From a virus, in IMG/VR virus record IMGVR_UViG_3300036399_000097, positions 1 through 49,107 of that record: a stretch of DNA of 49,107 nucleotides; one strand, given 5' to 3'. Every line of letters begins with the position of its first letter. The stretch's first letter is position 1. Made by a program: the position numbers and the translations under genes. A model generated the notes under the pieces. It was given only the letters and a program-made list of their open reading frames with translations, was not told the origin of the DNA and searched no databases. Shown here piece after piece: positions 26,809 to 36,583 of the stretch.

Positions 26809-29800
26809 TTATGGTAATGCTTATTTTCCCGCAGGCGTATCTGTAGCTTCTATACCTGCTACTACTGGTACACAGGCTAAAGTTCTTGTGCCAGGAGCTA
26901 ATGGTAGGATATCATCTGCCACTATAGCTCAACTTGTTACACAGAGTGGTGGTAATCTTGTTAGTTCTATATTTGGTAGAACAGGTGCAGTTGTTGCAAA
27001 ACAAGGAGACTATACCACAGATCAAATAACAGAAGGTAGAAATGGTTTATATTTTAGTAATGATAGAGTTAGAAAAGCTATAGCATTAACTACATTTAAT
27101 ACATCTGGCCCGGCCACTTATGATAGTATTACAGGTATACTTAATATACCACAGTATGGATCAGGAGCAAGTGGTAACTTTGTTCCTCTTACAAGAAAAA
27201 TTACTATTAATAATCAGACAGCTGATTTATCTATAGATAGAATATTTAGTGTTAAAGAAATGGTTTACCCAGCTGCAGGTATACCTTTATCAAATGGTGT
27301 TTCATGGCAACCAAGTATAGTTAATAACTCTGTTAATTGGAATACAGCTTTTAGTTGGGGAAATCATGCTGGTCTATATTCTTTACTAGGTCATACTCAT
27401 ACGTTTGCTTCATTAACTTCTAAACCTACTACTCTTGCTGGTTATGGAATAACAGATGCCGCAACATCTGCACAAGGAGCTAATGCTGACACTGCATTTG
27501 GGTGGGGTAATCACGCACTTGCTGGATACTTAACATCATTTACTGAAACTGATCCTACAGTTCCATCTCATGTTAAAGCTATTACCACTACAAATATTAC
27601 TAATTGGAACACAGCATATTCTTGGGGCAACCATGCATTAGCTGGTTATCTAACTTCTTTTACAGAAACAGATCCAATCTGGACTTCTGAGAAAGCTAAC
27701 TATGCGTTAAAGACATATGTAGATACAAGTATATCTAATTTAATAGACACTGCTCCAACAACACTTAATACTCTTAATGAGTTGGCAGCTGCATTAGGAG
27801 ATGACGCTAACTTTAGTACAACTGTTACTGATTTAATAGGTACTAAAGAACCAGCTATTACTCCAGGTACTACAGCACAATACTGGCGTGGTGACAAGAC
27901 TTGGCAAACATTACCTAGTTATTCTTTACCTACTGCTAGTACAACTGTACTTGGTGGTATAAAGGTGGGTACTAATCTTTCTATAGATGCTAATGGTGTA
28001 TTATCAGCTAATGATACATCAGTTGCTTGGAGTGAACTTACAAGTGTACCTACTACATTTACTCCATCAGCTCATACACATGCTATATCAGATATTACTT
28101 CAATTGTTATTACTTCTGTTGCTAATAATCAGTTATTAAAATATAATTCTATTTCTGCTAAATGGGAAAACTGGACACCTACTTATATTAGTTCTTACAC
28201 AGATACTAATACAACTTATAGTTTAACTATACCAGTATCAACAACTAAAATTAGACTTACTGGTTCAGATGCTTCTACAAGTGATATTACATTTACAGGA
28301 GGTGGAGCAACAACTATAACTAGAACTAGTGCTACAGAATTTACAATTAGTTCAACAGACACAGATACAAATACTACTTATGCAAATTTTACAAGAACAG
28401 TAGCAGGTCTTGTACCTAATCCTGGAGCAGCAACCACTAATCGTTATTTACGAGAAGATGGTACGTGGGTAATCCCACCAGATACCGATACTGACACAAT
28501 TTATGTTCACCCAACTACTGCTGGTAACAAACACATTCCTGCAGGAGGAGCAGCTGGTCAGATATTAAGATATTCATCAGATGGTACAGCAGTATGGGGA
28601 GCAGATAATGATACTACTTATGTAGTTTTTACAAGAAGTGCTAATGGATTAGCTCCAGCAGCTCCAGCAGGAGCAGGAACTACTAAGTATTTGAGAGAAG
28701 ATGGAACATGGCAAGTTCCTCCTGATACAGACACTGATACTAATACATGGAATGCTAACTCTTTAAACGTAGCAGGTTATGTTGCAGCTCCTGGAGCAGT
28801 AGCTAACAAGGTGTGGAAGACAGACGCATCTGGTAATCCAGCTTGGCGTGATGACGCTGATACTGACACTATAGTAACAAGTTTACCATGGTCAAGTATT
28901 ACAAGTAGACCAGGATGGTTATCAGGCGGTTCTTATATAGAAACACAAAGTAATGCTAACTCACAAGTTAATAGTGGATTTTATGAAAATGCTGGTGGTG
29001 GTTCTAACTGGCCATCTGTCACATGGTATAATTCATTAAACATTAGACATAGTAATCAAGGTAACTATCATGGTTTTCAAGTGGCTATGAGTTATTATGA
29101 TAACTTATTATGGTTTAGAAGTTATCAAGGAACTGGTACATTTCAGTCATGGGTTCACGCAATATCTAGTGCTAATATAAGTACTCAATCAGTTCTTTAT
29201 GCAGATTCTGCTGGTGCAGTAGCATGGACAAATGTTACAGGACGTCCTACATCTTTATCTCAATTTACTAATAATCTTGGTAACTATGGTGGGTGGTATT
29301 CTGCTAGTGGTGGTACTATATCTGGTGATGTAACTATTAATGGTGCATCTAATACACCATTAACTATTAACCAAGTACAACCTTATGTAGATTTAAATGC
29401 AACCGGAGCTACAAATAAATCTGGTATTAGAATATATCCATCACTAGGATATGATGCAGAGATTGGTAACTATAGAGGAGGAGCATTATGTTTGATAGCA
29501 GATAGCTATGTAGTTGCTAAGGTTACAAAGAATGCAGGTGTAATATTCTATACATCAAGTACAGGACCAATAACTTCAGTGGGTAGTAATACTAGTGCTT
29601 CTATGGTATTCATCAATGGAGACTCAAGTAATAAAACATGGGATATTTCCATGTTTAATAATGATTGGATATTAAATGAAAGTAATGTTACTACAAGATT
29701 TAAAGTGTTGGCAGGTGGTGGCGTTTATGCAGATGCCTATTATGAATTTTCAGATAAGAGATTTAAAACACTTCTTAAAGAAAATCCTGTTATTGCTGGT

Positions 29801-30004
29801 ATAGAAACAATAACAGCTAAGTCGTATATAAAAGAAGGAAAAGAAGAATTAGGTTATTTTGCTCAAGACTTTGAGGGGGTATTAGATAGTGCCCTACTTA
29901 AAGATAAAGATGGTATATTAAGTTTATCTTATCGTCAAATACATACAGCTAAAATAGCAGCATTAGAAAAGCGTATTGCAGAACTTGAAGCTAAATTAAA
30001 ATAA
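26789..30004 (+). CDS. Giant tail fibre 3 with C-terminal S74 self-cleaving chaperone
   Basis: 1,071 residues, third of the paralogous set. It shares with fibre 1 the [19 protein letters not shown] region, the [18 protein letters not shown] cassette (about residue 330) with the [11 protein letters not shown] follow-on, and [11 protein letters not shown]. Several GWGNHA units and Asp/Thr-rich linkers fill the middle. The S74 domain is shorter (84 residues) and starts at S988 in SDKRFK, with the Ser-Lys pair kept. The end is a coiled coil ([13 protein letters not shown]). The start lies inside the end of fibre 2, implying coupled translation. Confidence 0.88.
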   Translation: MSYQVDSYGNAYFPAGVSVASIPATTGTQAKVLVPGANGRISSATIAQLVTQSGGNLVSSIFGRTGAVVAKQGDYTTDQITEGRNGLYFSNDRVRKAIALTTFNTSGPATYDSITGILNIPQYGSGASGNFVPLTRKITINNQTADLSIDRIFSVKEMVYPAAGIPLSNGVSWQPSIVNNSVNWNTAFSWGNHAGLYSLLGHTHTFASLTSKPTTLAGYGITDAATSAQGANADTAFGWGNHALAGYLTSFTETDPTVPSHVKAITTTNITNWNTAYSWGNHALAGYLTSFTETDPIWTSEKANYALKTYVDTSISNLIDTAPTTLNTLNELAAALGDDANFSTTVTDLIGTKEPAITPGTTAQYWRGDKTWQTLPSYSLPTASTTVLGGIKVGTNLSIDANGVLSANDTSVAWSELTSVPTTFTPSAHTHAISDITSIVITSVANNQLLKYNSISAKWENWTPTYISSYTDTNTTYSLTIPVSTTKIRLTGSDASTSDITFTGGGATTITRTSATEFTISSTDTDTNTTYANFTRTVAGLVPNPGAATTNRYLREDGTWVIPPDTDTDTIYVHPTTAGNKHIPAGGAAGQILRYSSDGTAVWGADNDTTYVVFTRSANGLAPAAPAGAGTTKYLREDGTWQVPPDTDTDTNTWNANSLNVAGYVAAPGAVANKVWKTDASGNPAWRDDADTDTIVTSLPWSSITSRPGWLSGGSYIETQSNANSQVNSGFYENAGGGSNWPSVTWYNSLNIRHSNQGNYHGFQVAMSYYDNLLWFRSYQGTGTFQSWVHAISSANISTQSVLYADSAGAVAWTNVTGRPTSLSQFTNNLGNYGGWYSASGGTISGDVTINGASNTPLTINQVQPYVDLNATGATNKSGIRIYPSLGYDAEIGNYRGGALCLIADSYVVAKVTKNAGVIFYTSSTGPITSVGSNTSASMVFINGDSSNKTWDISMFNNDWILNESNVTTRFKVLAGGGVYADAYYEFSDKRFKTLLKENPVIAGIETITAKSYIKEGKEELGYFAQDFEGVLDSALLKDKDGILSLSYRQIHTAKIAALEKRIAELEAKLK

Positions 30005-30006
30005 TA

Positions 30007-32481
30007 ATGGCTTATAGTGATTTACAAAATAATCAAACTGTTAGCTATACTAATTTACAAAGTGGTGTAGCACAAGGAGCCTTTACTGCTAAAACTAGTA
30101 TACCAACTAGTAATAGACAAGTTACTAAAGCTGAAGCTAACACATACATAAATATTAATACTTCTCTTCCTTCATATGTTGCTAAAGCATCTAATAGATT
30201 AATTACCAAACAGGACTTATCAGGTATTACTGTGGTATCTCCATATATAATGTATGGGGTGGCACAGTTATCAGGATATAAGTCAATAGATGGTGGTAAT
30301 ACTTTTACTCAGTTAACAGGATTGCCTTCATTTTTTTGGAATGGTATAGCTGGAGATAGTACAGGAACATATATAGCTGCTGTAGCTGGATTTGAAAATA
30401 ATACAATATATGTATCTAGCGATGGTGGTTCATCTTTTACAGCTAGAACATTAAGTTTTGTAGTGGCAGGGTTTTATCCTTTTGGTGTTTCAATGTCTGC
30501 TAATGGTCAATACGTTGCTGTTTCTGGACTTTCTACAACTGCAGCTGGTAATAGAAATGCAAGAGTAGTTGCTTCATCAGATTATGGAAGTTCATTTTCT
30601 GGAGTTTATGCAGATCCAACTGGATATGAATTATATGGTGCACCATCAGCAAAAGTAGCTGTATCAGGAAATGGTCAATATATAACTGCTGTTTTTGCTT
30701 ATAATGTAACTCCTGGATTTCCTAATAATATTAGACCTTGGTCTTTTAGAATTTATTCAAGTAACTATGGAGCTACATGGACAAAAAGTGGTGGTAGTGA
30801 GTTTGCTGGATTTGCTGATATAGCTATAGACTATACTGGACAAAATCAGTTTATAACTTCTGATTGGCATAAACCTGGTCTTTTTGGTTCAGTAGGAGTA
30901 AAAGCATATGTTTCTAATAACTATGGTGTAAGTTGGTCTGAAAAGTTTTCAAATACAACTGCTTTTTTTGCAGGTGGTAGATCACATGTAGGTTTTATTT
31001 CTGCTACAATAACAGATGATGGTAAAACCATGGTGGGTGCAACTAATGAAAATGATTGGGTATTTAATGGTGAGCCAGGATTACCACCTTTAGTAATTAC
31101 TTCTTCTAATTATGGAGCTAACTTTACATTAACAGAAGGTTATACTGGTAATAAGGGTATAGCTGGCGGTAATGCTGTTACTACAGGTATTACAAATAAC
31201 TATATAGCAATGATGTTATATGGAATAGGACAGTTTAATTATAGTAATAATGGTGGTATAATTTTTATACCAAAAGCTACTACTACTTATTATTGGAATC
31301 AAATATATAGAAAAGCTTATGTCTATTCAGCTCCACCACCTCCTTGTCTTGGTGCAAACTGGGTAGCTTCTGGATCTTATTATTATACATGTAGTGCAGG
31401 ATCTGTAACATCAACTATAGTTTATATAGATGATAGATCTTGTTCAAGTACATATAATCAATATAAGTTAAATGATATAATTTATGTAACTAGTCCTGCT
31501 AATGCTTCTCCAAGTACTACTCAAACTTGGGTAGATACAGAAGTTACTAGATGTGAAAGTTGTGTAAATCAAAAAGAACAAGTACAAACTAATGTATGTG
31601 CTACAGGATATAATACTACAAGATGGGTTGCCGGAGGATCAGCTTGTAGCACTGCAGCAGACTGGACACTAATATTTTTTAGTTACACTTGTAGTGGATG
31701 TAATAAGTATTATAACGAAATAGATCTTAACACTTGTTCTGCCACTTATAACCAAATAAGAATAAGTTCTGTACTAGCTGAATCTAATAGCACATATTGT
31801 GGAGGATGCTGTGGTCAATCAACCACTCAAGTGTGGACAGCTACTGGTGAGGGAAGATGTCTTGATTGTGTAAGTCAAATAGAACAACAACAAACTAACT
31901 CATGTGCTTCTGGTTATACCACTTTACGTTGGGTGAGTGGAGGTTCAAACTGTAGTGCATGTTGTGGTCAGTCTACAGCTGCTGATTGGACTTTATTATT
32001 TGGTAGTTATACTTGTTCAGGTTGTGATAAATATTATGATGAAATAGATCTAAATACTTGTTCACCAACTTATAATGAAATAAGAATAAGTGCTACCTTA
32101 GCAGAATCAAATAGTACTTATTGTGGTGGTACTTGTGGTCAAAACACAAGTCCTGATTGGACTATACTATTTGGAAGCTACGGATGCTCTGGTTGTGACA
32201 AGTATTACATGGAAATAGACTTAAATGAAAACTCTGCTACATATAATCAAACAAGAGTGAGCGGTTCATTAGTTGAAGCTAATAGTAGTTACTGCTGTAC
32301 TCCTCCTCCTACTTGTTTGCAGTATTATGTAACTGATTATGGTTGGGTATATTATACAGATTGTTTAGGTCATTTCTATTCTGAATATTTGTATCCATTT
32401 GATACTTTCTGTGCAACAAGTGTAAGTGGTGGTATGGTTTATACAGAATCATTTTGTAGTGGTTATGAAACTCCACAATAA
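30007..32481 (+). CDS. Adhesin with Asp-box propeller and Cys-rich repeats
   Basis: 824 residues. Residues about 93-420 carry seven Asp-box-like motifs (SIDGGNTF 93, SSDGGSSF 137, SSDYGSSF 190, SSNYGATW 251, SNNYGVSW 303, SSNYGANF 366, SNNGGIIF 413), the signature of BNR/sortilin-type beta-propellers. After a Pro linker (PPPP, 443-446) comes a Cys-rich part with three repeats beginning CSGC(N/D)KYY and ending ESNSTYC or similar, alternating with C(E/L)(S/D)C units. There is no S74 domain. It probably binds host surface glycans or proteins as a fibre tip; no sialidase catalytic set was looked for in detail. The N-terminus should contain the virion-binding part. Confidence 0.72.
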   Translation: MAYSDLQNNQTVSYTNLQSGVAQGAFTAKTSIPTSNRQVTKAEANTYININTSLPSYVAKASNRLITKQDLSGITVVSPYIMYGVAQLSGYKSIDGGNTFTQLTGLPSFFWNGIAGDSTGTYIAAVAGFENNTIYVSSDGGSSFTARTLSFVVAGFYPFGVSMSANGQYVAVSGLSTTAAGNRNARVVASSDYGSSFSGVYADPTGYELYGAPSAKVAVSGNGQYITAVFAYNVTPGFPNNIRPWSFRIYSSNYGATWTKSGGSEFAGFADIAIDYTGQNQFITSDWHKPGLFGSVGVKAYVSNNYGVSWSEKFSNTTAFFAGGRSHVGFISATITDDGKTMVGATNENDWVFNGEPGLPPLVITSSNYGANFTLTEGYTGNKGIAGGNAVTTGITNNYIAMMLYGIGQFNYSNNGGIIFIPKATTTYYWNQIYRKAYVYSAPPPPCLGANWVASGSYYYTCSAGSVTSTIVYIDDRSCSSTYNQYKLNDIIYVTSPANASPSTTQTWVDTEVTRCESCVNQKEQVQTNVCATGYNTTRWVAGGSACSTAADWTLIFFSYTCSGCNKYYNEIDLNTCSATYNQIRISSVLAESNSTYCGGCCGQSTTQVWTATGEGRCLDCVSQIEQQQTNSCASGYTTLRWVSGGSNCSACCGQSTAADWTLLFGSYTCSGCDKYYDEIDLNTCSPTYNEIRISATLAESNSTYCGGTCGQNTSPDWTILFGSYGCSGCDKYYMEIDLNENSATYNQTRVSGSLVEANSSYCCTPPPTCLQYYVTDYGWVYYTDCLGHFYSEYLYPFDTFCATSVSGGMVYTESFCSGYETPQ
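31687..32293 (+). repeat. Cys-rich tandem repeats in the propeller adhesin
   Basis: Three in-frame copies begin at about 31690 (CSGCNKYYNEIDLNTCSATY), 32014 (CSGCDKYYDEIDLNTCSPTY) and 32185 (CSGCDKYYMEIDLNENSATY). The third has lost one Cys. Linkers with CGQ and DWTLLFGSY also recur. The pattern suggests recent internal duplication. Confidence 0.75.
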
Positions 32482-32502
32482 TAAATATAAAAATAAAATA
32501 AT

Positions 32503-32733
32503 ATGAACACGTATTACAAATTCAGAGTGAGTCATTTTAAACTAGATGACGAGTTAAAAACAATAGAACAAGTTAATGATGCTGTAGATTCTAAATCAGT
32601 AAGTTATATTGGTTCTCCTGTAACTTATGACAGTATGATGGCTATTACCAACAGAGATGGTTGGGAAGTTATTACAGAAGAGCAATATACTGCTAAAAGA
32701 GTAGAAGTATTAGGTATACTAAGTTCTATGTAA
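32503..32733 (+). CDS. Small fibre-companion protein A
   Basis: 76 residues, directly after the propeller adhesin. The end (GWEVITEEQYTAKRVEVLGIL) is similar to the end of the 75-residue protein at 33273, which follows another small virion protein. The repeated arrangement (surface protein then about 75 residues) suggests a fibre chaperone, assembly or capping role. No known domain is recognised. The start is behind an A-rich leader (AAATAAAATAAT). Confidence 0.62.
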   Translation: MNTYYKFRVSHFKLDDELKTIEQVNDAVDSKSVSYIGSPVTYDSMMAITNRDGWEVITEEQYTAKRVEVLGILSSM

Positions 32734-32766
32734 TATAATATTAAAAATAATTAATACCTTTATAAT

Positions 32767-33255
32767 ATGGCTTTACAATCATCAGGTGCTATAAGCATCA
32801 GTGAAATAAATGCAGAAGTTACTGCTATAAATAGTAACAGCTTAACAGATCTTAGTACAGCAGTGAGTTTTACAGCTCCTCATGCTATGAGTGAGTTCTA
32901 TGGCTATAGTGCATCAACCACTGTTTATATTAATGCGTATATTCCAAACTATGCTGGTTGTTATAACTACTATACATTTGCTGCTACAGCAACAAATGCC
33001 TCAGCTACTTCTTCAATACCTGTAAATACAACCCTAACTGTTTCAATAGGTTGGAATGGAGATTTAGGAGGCTATTTTTCAGGATATCTATATATAACAG
33101 CAGGAAGTTCTTGTGGAAGTACAGGTGCTTATTCAGGTGGCATATACTGTGGTGGTGAATATGTATCAATAGTAAACTGGAGTATATCACCACAGTCAAG
33201 TGGTAATCAAAGCTATGTTTCTAACATTGATTTCTACGGCACCGCCCCTTGTTAA
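32767..33255 (+). CDS. Small virion surface protein with SISEINAEV N-terminal module
   Basis: 162 residues. The first 50 residues (MALQSSGAISISEINAEV... PHAMSEFYGYSA) are an attachment module common in phage structural proteins. The rest is beta-rich with aromatic and Gly residues and several Cys (SSCGS, IYCGGEY, TAPC), which looks like a compact carbohydrate- or surface-binding domain. Probably a small fibre or decoration protein; the ligand is unknown. Confidence 0.68.
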   Translation: MALQSSGAISISEINAEVTAINSNSLTDLSTAVSFTAPHAMSEFYGYSASTTVYINAYIPNYAGCYNYYTFAATATNASATSSIPVNTTLTVSIGWNGDLGGYFSGYLYITAGSSCGSTGAYSGGIYCGGEYVSIVNWSISPQSSGNQSYVSNIDFYGTAPC

Positions 33256-33272
33256 TTATTAAATAAAAAAAT

Positions 33273-33500
33273 ATGATAACTTACAAACAAAGACCTGATT
33301 CAATTCCAGTAAGAATTGATAGTGACGCTAAGACCGTTACTAATGTAGTAAACAAACCTGATCAAAAGATTTTAGGGTTTATGACTAATGAAGATTACTA
33401 CACAAAGTTTGCAGCTGATGCCGAAGCTTGGCCTTCTATTACAGAAGAAGAGTTTAATACAGCTAAAGCAGCAGTAGCAGCAGCCCTATCTGTTATCTAG
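33273..33500 (+). CDS. Small fibre-companion protein B
   Basis: 75 residues, related at its end (WPSITEEEFNTAKAAVAAAL) to companion A at 32503. The N-terminus is strand-like (YKQRPDSIPVRIDSDAKTV). It follows the SISEINAEV protein as companion A follows the propeller adhesin. It is the last gene before a new promoter; no terminator is seen between them, so the long fibre transcript may continue into the next gene. Confidence 0.62.
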   Translation: MITYKQRPDSIPVRIDSDAKTVTNVVNKPDQKILGFMTNEDYYTKFAADAEAWPSITEEEFNTAKAAVAAALSVI

Positions 33501-33524
33501 TAATTAACAGGTGTGGAAAACTAT

Positions 33525-33556
33525 TTTGGTTATATAATTGCATCTATGTATATTTG
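33525..33556 (+). promoter_or_regulatory. Bacteroidota-type promoter
   Basis: TTTG (33525-33528), a 20-nt spacer, then TATATTTG (33549-33556), a perfect match to the Bacteroidota TTTG/TAnnTTTG consensus. It lies 29 nt before the start of the 171-residue gene. It is the best host-type promoter in the window and supports a Bacteroidota host. Confidence 0.8.
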
Positions 33557-33585
33557 TAACAGATTAATCTAAAATTTAAAAACAC

Positions 33586-34101
33586 ATGGAAAAAATTTCT
33601 TTGAAACTGTTTGAGTTCTACAATCTAGATGCAGAGCTTAACGGTTTGACAAACCAGCAAACTGGTGAAAAAATTGCTTCTGGTCTTATCCAGGAGAAAC
33701 TATCTTTAGTTACTAAGTACTGGTTAACAGACTTAGGTAAGAAAGTGGCTGCTGAAAAAGCTGCTGTAGAGGAACTAAAGAATGACCTTATCAAGAAGTA
33801 TGGTAAGGAAGATGACAAGGGTGGTATTTCTATCCCTATGGTCATTGATCAAGTTGATGCAGATGGAGCTGTAGTATATGCAGAGCCTGACGCTGAAGGA
33901 AAAACTGGTCCTAAAAAGATGATCAACCCTGACTACCAATCTTTTGAAAAGGAGTTTAACGACTTGCTTCAAACCGAGAAGGAACTAGAGTATAAAGTGT
34001 TTACACTTGATGACTTTGAGAAGGTTGAGACATCTGAAAACTATGGAACTTTCTTTAAACTTGTAAAAGTTGAAGAAACTAAAGTGGTTCCTTTGAACTA
34101 A
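33586..34101 (+). CDS. Single-gene unit, helical phage protein of unknown role
   Basis: 171 residues, acidic, mostly helical at the N-terminus (LKLFEFYNLDAELNGL, KVAAEKAAVEELKNDLIKKY), with a beta-rich end. The pattern recalls DUF1617-type phage proteins, but this is uncertain. It has its own consensus promoter (33525-33556) and its own terminator (34128-34157), which sets it apart from the operons on both sides. Codon use resembles the well-expressed structural genes. An abundant assembly factor or chaperone is possible; no function is shown. Confidence 0.68.
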   Translation: MEKISLKLFEFYNLDAELNGLTNQQTGEKIASGLIQEKLSLVTKYWLTDLGKKVAAEKAAVEELKNDLIKKYGKEDDKGGISIPMVIDQVDADGAVVYAEPDAEGKTGPKKMINPDYQSFEKEFNDLLQTEKELEYKVFTLDDFEKVETSENYGTFFKLVKVEETKVVPLN

Positions 34102-34127
34102 ACCTCCTGTTTTTCTTTTTTATATTG

Positions 34128-34157
34128 AACCACTCCATTAATTGGGGTGGTTTTTTT
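34128..34157 (+). terminator. Intrinsic terminator after the 171-residue gene
   Basis: A 9-bp stem AACCACTCC (34128-34136) pairs with GGGGTGGTT (34144-34152), one GU pair, loop ATTAATT, followed by a T run to 34157. The last T residues are also the start of the next promoter's TTTG box. Confidence 0.88.
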
Positions 34158-34186
34158 GTTAATTAGCCAAAAATAATGTATATTAT
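34155..34186 (+). promoter_or_regulatory. Bacteroidota-type promoter fused to terminator
   Basis: TTTG (34155-34158), a 20-nt spacer, then TATATTAT (34179-34186), the same arrangement as at 13706. It lies 35 nt before the next gene and shares bases with the T-tract of the upstream terminator. It should start the transcript running to the terminator near 39355. Confidence 0.68.
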
Positions 34187-34220
34187 ATTGTAGACTACTT
34201 AAAACTTAAACACAAATATT

Positions 34221-34727
34221 ATGGCACTTAAGATTACAGCTCAGATTGGAACCGACAAAGGAATCACTTCTGAGGCATATGTACGTATCGCTGATTATCA
34301 GATCTCTAAGTATGGATCTGCTAACTTTAGACTTGAATTATTTCAAAGTGAAGCAGATGTAGCTAGTCCAGGTGCTCCTGGAATTTACCCAGGTATGGGC
34401 GGTGGTATTGCTCGTAATCAACAAATTGGTGAAAGTTTGTATGTAGCTATGACTAAACAAGTTGAAGAGGTTATTACTGTTAAGCGTATGGTTTCAGTAG
34501 AAACTACAGAAGAAGTTAGTGTGCCGGCAGCTACAGCAGGCGGTGAACCAACTACTCAAACTGTTACAAGAAACATTATGCAAGAGCAAGATGTAGAAGA
34601 AACAATCACTAAGACTGTTCCTGACTTGTCTTCTGCAGAAGGTATTGATGTATTTGAGTTTGGGTATGCCCATTTAAAGACAAAACTAGAAGGTCTGTTT
34701 GGTGCAGACAAAGTGGTTGATTGTTAA
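34221..34727 (+). CDS. Conserved-type phage protein, probably structural
   Basis: 168 residues. The N-terminal part (MALKITAQIGTDKGITSEAY, ISKYGSANFRLELF) looks like a small beta-sandwich; a Gly/Pro loop follows, then a Val/Thr/Glu-rich middle (VKRMVSVETTEEVSVPA) and a helical end. Similar N-termini occur in Bacteroidota phages as far as I recall, without known function. First gene of the adhesin/decoration unit. Confidence 0.68.
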   Translation: MALKITAQIGTDKGITSEAYVRIADYQISKYGSANFRLELFQSEADVASPGAPGIYPGMGGGIARNQQIGESLYVAMTKQVEEVITVKRMVSVETTEEVSVPAATAGGEPTTQTVTRNIMQEQDVEETITKTVPDLSSAEGIDVFEFGYAHLKTKLEGLFGADKVVDC

Positions 34728-34751
34728 TAACTCATTGATATATAATTAATT

Positions 34752-35987
34752 ATGTTACCTACGAAATCTAATACTGCTGATCAGGGTTGTTCTCCCGTAT
34801 CTTCTAACTGTGTCATATGGCAAGGTCCAGACTTGTCATGTATTAACCTCTGCAATGGTGACACGATATCTAGTGTAGTACACAAGGTAGCAACGGATCT
34901 TTGTGCAATTAAGACATCTTTTGATTTAACATCTTTGGACTTAACTTGTCTTGTATCTTTTTGCAATTCCGTAAACCCAGCTCCAACTACTAAGACCCTA
35001 TCAGCGGTATTGGATTTCATTATTAAGAAAGTTTGTTGTTTAAATACAACCATTCAAAACTTACCAGCTGGAGGTGCATCAGCATATACAGAACCTAATA
35101 TTGCACTACCTACGTGTCTTCAATATACAGATCCAGGTACAGGTCAAACTGTTGCTGTTCTTCAACATAGTGCTTATACATTAAGACTTGCTAATCAGCA
35201 TTGTACTCTTAAAGCAACTGTAGATAGTCATACTACTACTCTTGCTACTTATAATACAAGAATCACAGCTCTTGAAAGTTCTGTTGGTTATGTGCCTCCA
35301 ACCGTAACGCCTAACTGTTTATTGACTCCAGGAACTCCTGTAGCAATGCACACTTTGTTAGACGAAGTTGAATCTCAATTCTGTTTACTAAGAACTGTAT
35401 TAGGAACTAACCAAGTTCTTACAGCTGGTATTGCTCAACAGTGTCAAAATCTTGGAGCTGCTCCAGCATTAAGTAGTTCTGGTACAATTAGTTCTTTAAC
35501 TGGTTGGAACGTTACATCAAGTACTGTTGGTTCAGCAATTCAAAATCTTTGGGTTGTCTTATGTGATATGCGTCAAACTATTTATGATCTTAAAGTTGCT
35601 GGTGGTCAAACAGATTGTTCTTCTTTCTTACTTGGATTTACCGCTGCTGCAAATGAAGCTCGTACTCAAGTTACAGTGTTCTTTAATGGTGGCGGTACAG
35701 TAATTCCTGCAGGCTTTGCTAACTGTACAGCTCAAGGATCTAAGATTACTATTAAAGATACTTCAGGACATGTTTATACAGACTACGTAAATCTTTTAAC
35801 AGCTGTTACAGATACAGATGGTATTACATATACTGTTACTGGTGCTGCTCTTAATGCTTCTCAGGCTTACACAATAACAGTGGAAGGATGTCTTAGCAAG
35901 AGTGGTAGCTCATGTTCTAAGACAGCTGATTTTGTAGTGTCTGTACCTTGTCCAATTATTTCATCAGTAACTGCAACATTAACATAG
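34752..35987 (+). CDS. Cys-rich structural/adhesin protein
   Basis: 411 residues. The N-terminal 100 residues are rich in Cys (SSNCVIWQGPDLSCINLCNG, DLCAIK, KKVCCLN) and resemble the start of the protein at 36584. A central helical segment (NTRITALESSV) could trimerise. The C-terminal 110 residues are beta-rich (ARTQVTVFFNGGGTVIPAGF, YTITVEGC) and FN3-like. Followed after one base by a pure FN3-type protein, so the pair may have come from splitting one long adhesin. No signal peptide. Probably part of the virion surface. Confidence 0.65.
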   Translation: MLPTKSNTADQGCSPVSSNCVIWQGPDLSCINLCNGDTISSVVHKVATDLCAIKTSFDLTSLDLTCLVSFCNSVNPAPTTKTLSAVLDFIIKKVCCLNTTIQNLPAGGASAYTEPNIALPTCLQYTDPGTGQTVAVLQHSAYTLRLANQHCTLKATVDSHTTTLATYNTRITALESSVGYVPPTVTPNCLLTPGTPVAMHTLLDEVESQFCLLRTVLGTNQVLTAGIAQQCQNLGAAPALSSSGTISSLTGWNVTSSTVGSAIQNLWVVLCDMRQTIYDLKVAGGQTDCSSFLLGFTAAANEARTQVTVFFNGGGTVIPAGFANCTAQGSKITIKDTSGHVYTDYVNLLTAVTDTDGITYTVTGAALNASQAYTITVEGCLSKSGSSCSKTADFVVSVPCPIISSVTATLT

Positions 35988-35988
35988 T

Positions 35989-36552
35989 ATGAACGTAACA
36001 CTAAACTGGACTCCTGGTGCAGGATCTACATCTCAGACTGTGCAATTTAAGCTTGCATCAGCTTCTACATATACTGCATTCAGTACTTTAAGTGGAACAG
36101 CTGCAACAGAAACTGTTACAGGACTTAGTGATAACGTAATTTATGATTTTAGAATTTCTACTGCTTGTAATGGTGGAACAAGTACAACAAGTCCTGTTGT
36201 ACAAAAGATTAATATTATCTGTCCTACCGTAACTGTAACTGCAACATCAACAACTCTTGCCTATAGTTTTCCAGAGATTGGTGGATCAGTTGGTACTTAT
36301 TCAGTAAAACTATTTAACTCAGCTGGTACATCAGAATTAGCTGCTCAAACACCTGTAGGAACTACAACTCTTTCAGGAACCTTCACTGCACTTACTGCTA
36401 GTACAGTTTATAAAATTAGAGTTGTGCCTACAGCTGGAACAATTACTAAAACTGATTGTGCTTTTGTAACTGGTACAACTTCTGCTCCTCCTGTGTGTAA
36501 CGCACCTACTGGAGTAACTGCTGACTTAGCAGCTGAAGTAAATGCTAGTTAA
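35989..36552 (+). CDS. Tandem FN3-like domain protein
   Basis: 187 residues with two fibronectin type III-like beta-sandwich domains (about 1-75 and 78-165). The first shows the typical NVTLNWTPG start and TVTGLSDNVIYDFRI strand; the second TGTYSVKLF-like and TALTASTVYKIRVVP strands. A short Pro-rich tail follows. FN3 domains on phage virions are thought to give weak binding to cell-surface carbohydrates. It starts one base after the preceding stop. Confidence 0.72.
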   Translation: MNVTLNWTPGAGSTSQTVQFKLASASTYTAFSTLSGTAATETVTGLSDNVIYDFRISTACNGGTSTTSPVVQKINIICPTVTVTATSTTLAYSFPEIGGSVGTYSVKLFNSAGTSELAAQTPVGTTTLSGTFTALTASTVYKIRVVPTAGTITKTDCAFVTGTTSAPPVCNAPTGVTADLAAEVNAS

Positions 36553-36583
36553 AACTTAATATAAACATTTAATAATATAACAT

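Noticed and set aside
16895-32481. CRISPR array or satellite DNA suggested by repeated short units
   Set aside because: Repeats are in-frame, degenerate protein repeats with irregular spacing; there are no identical repeats with unique spacers.
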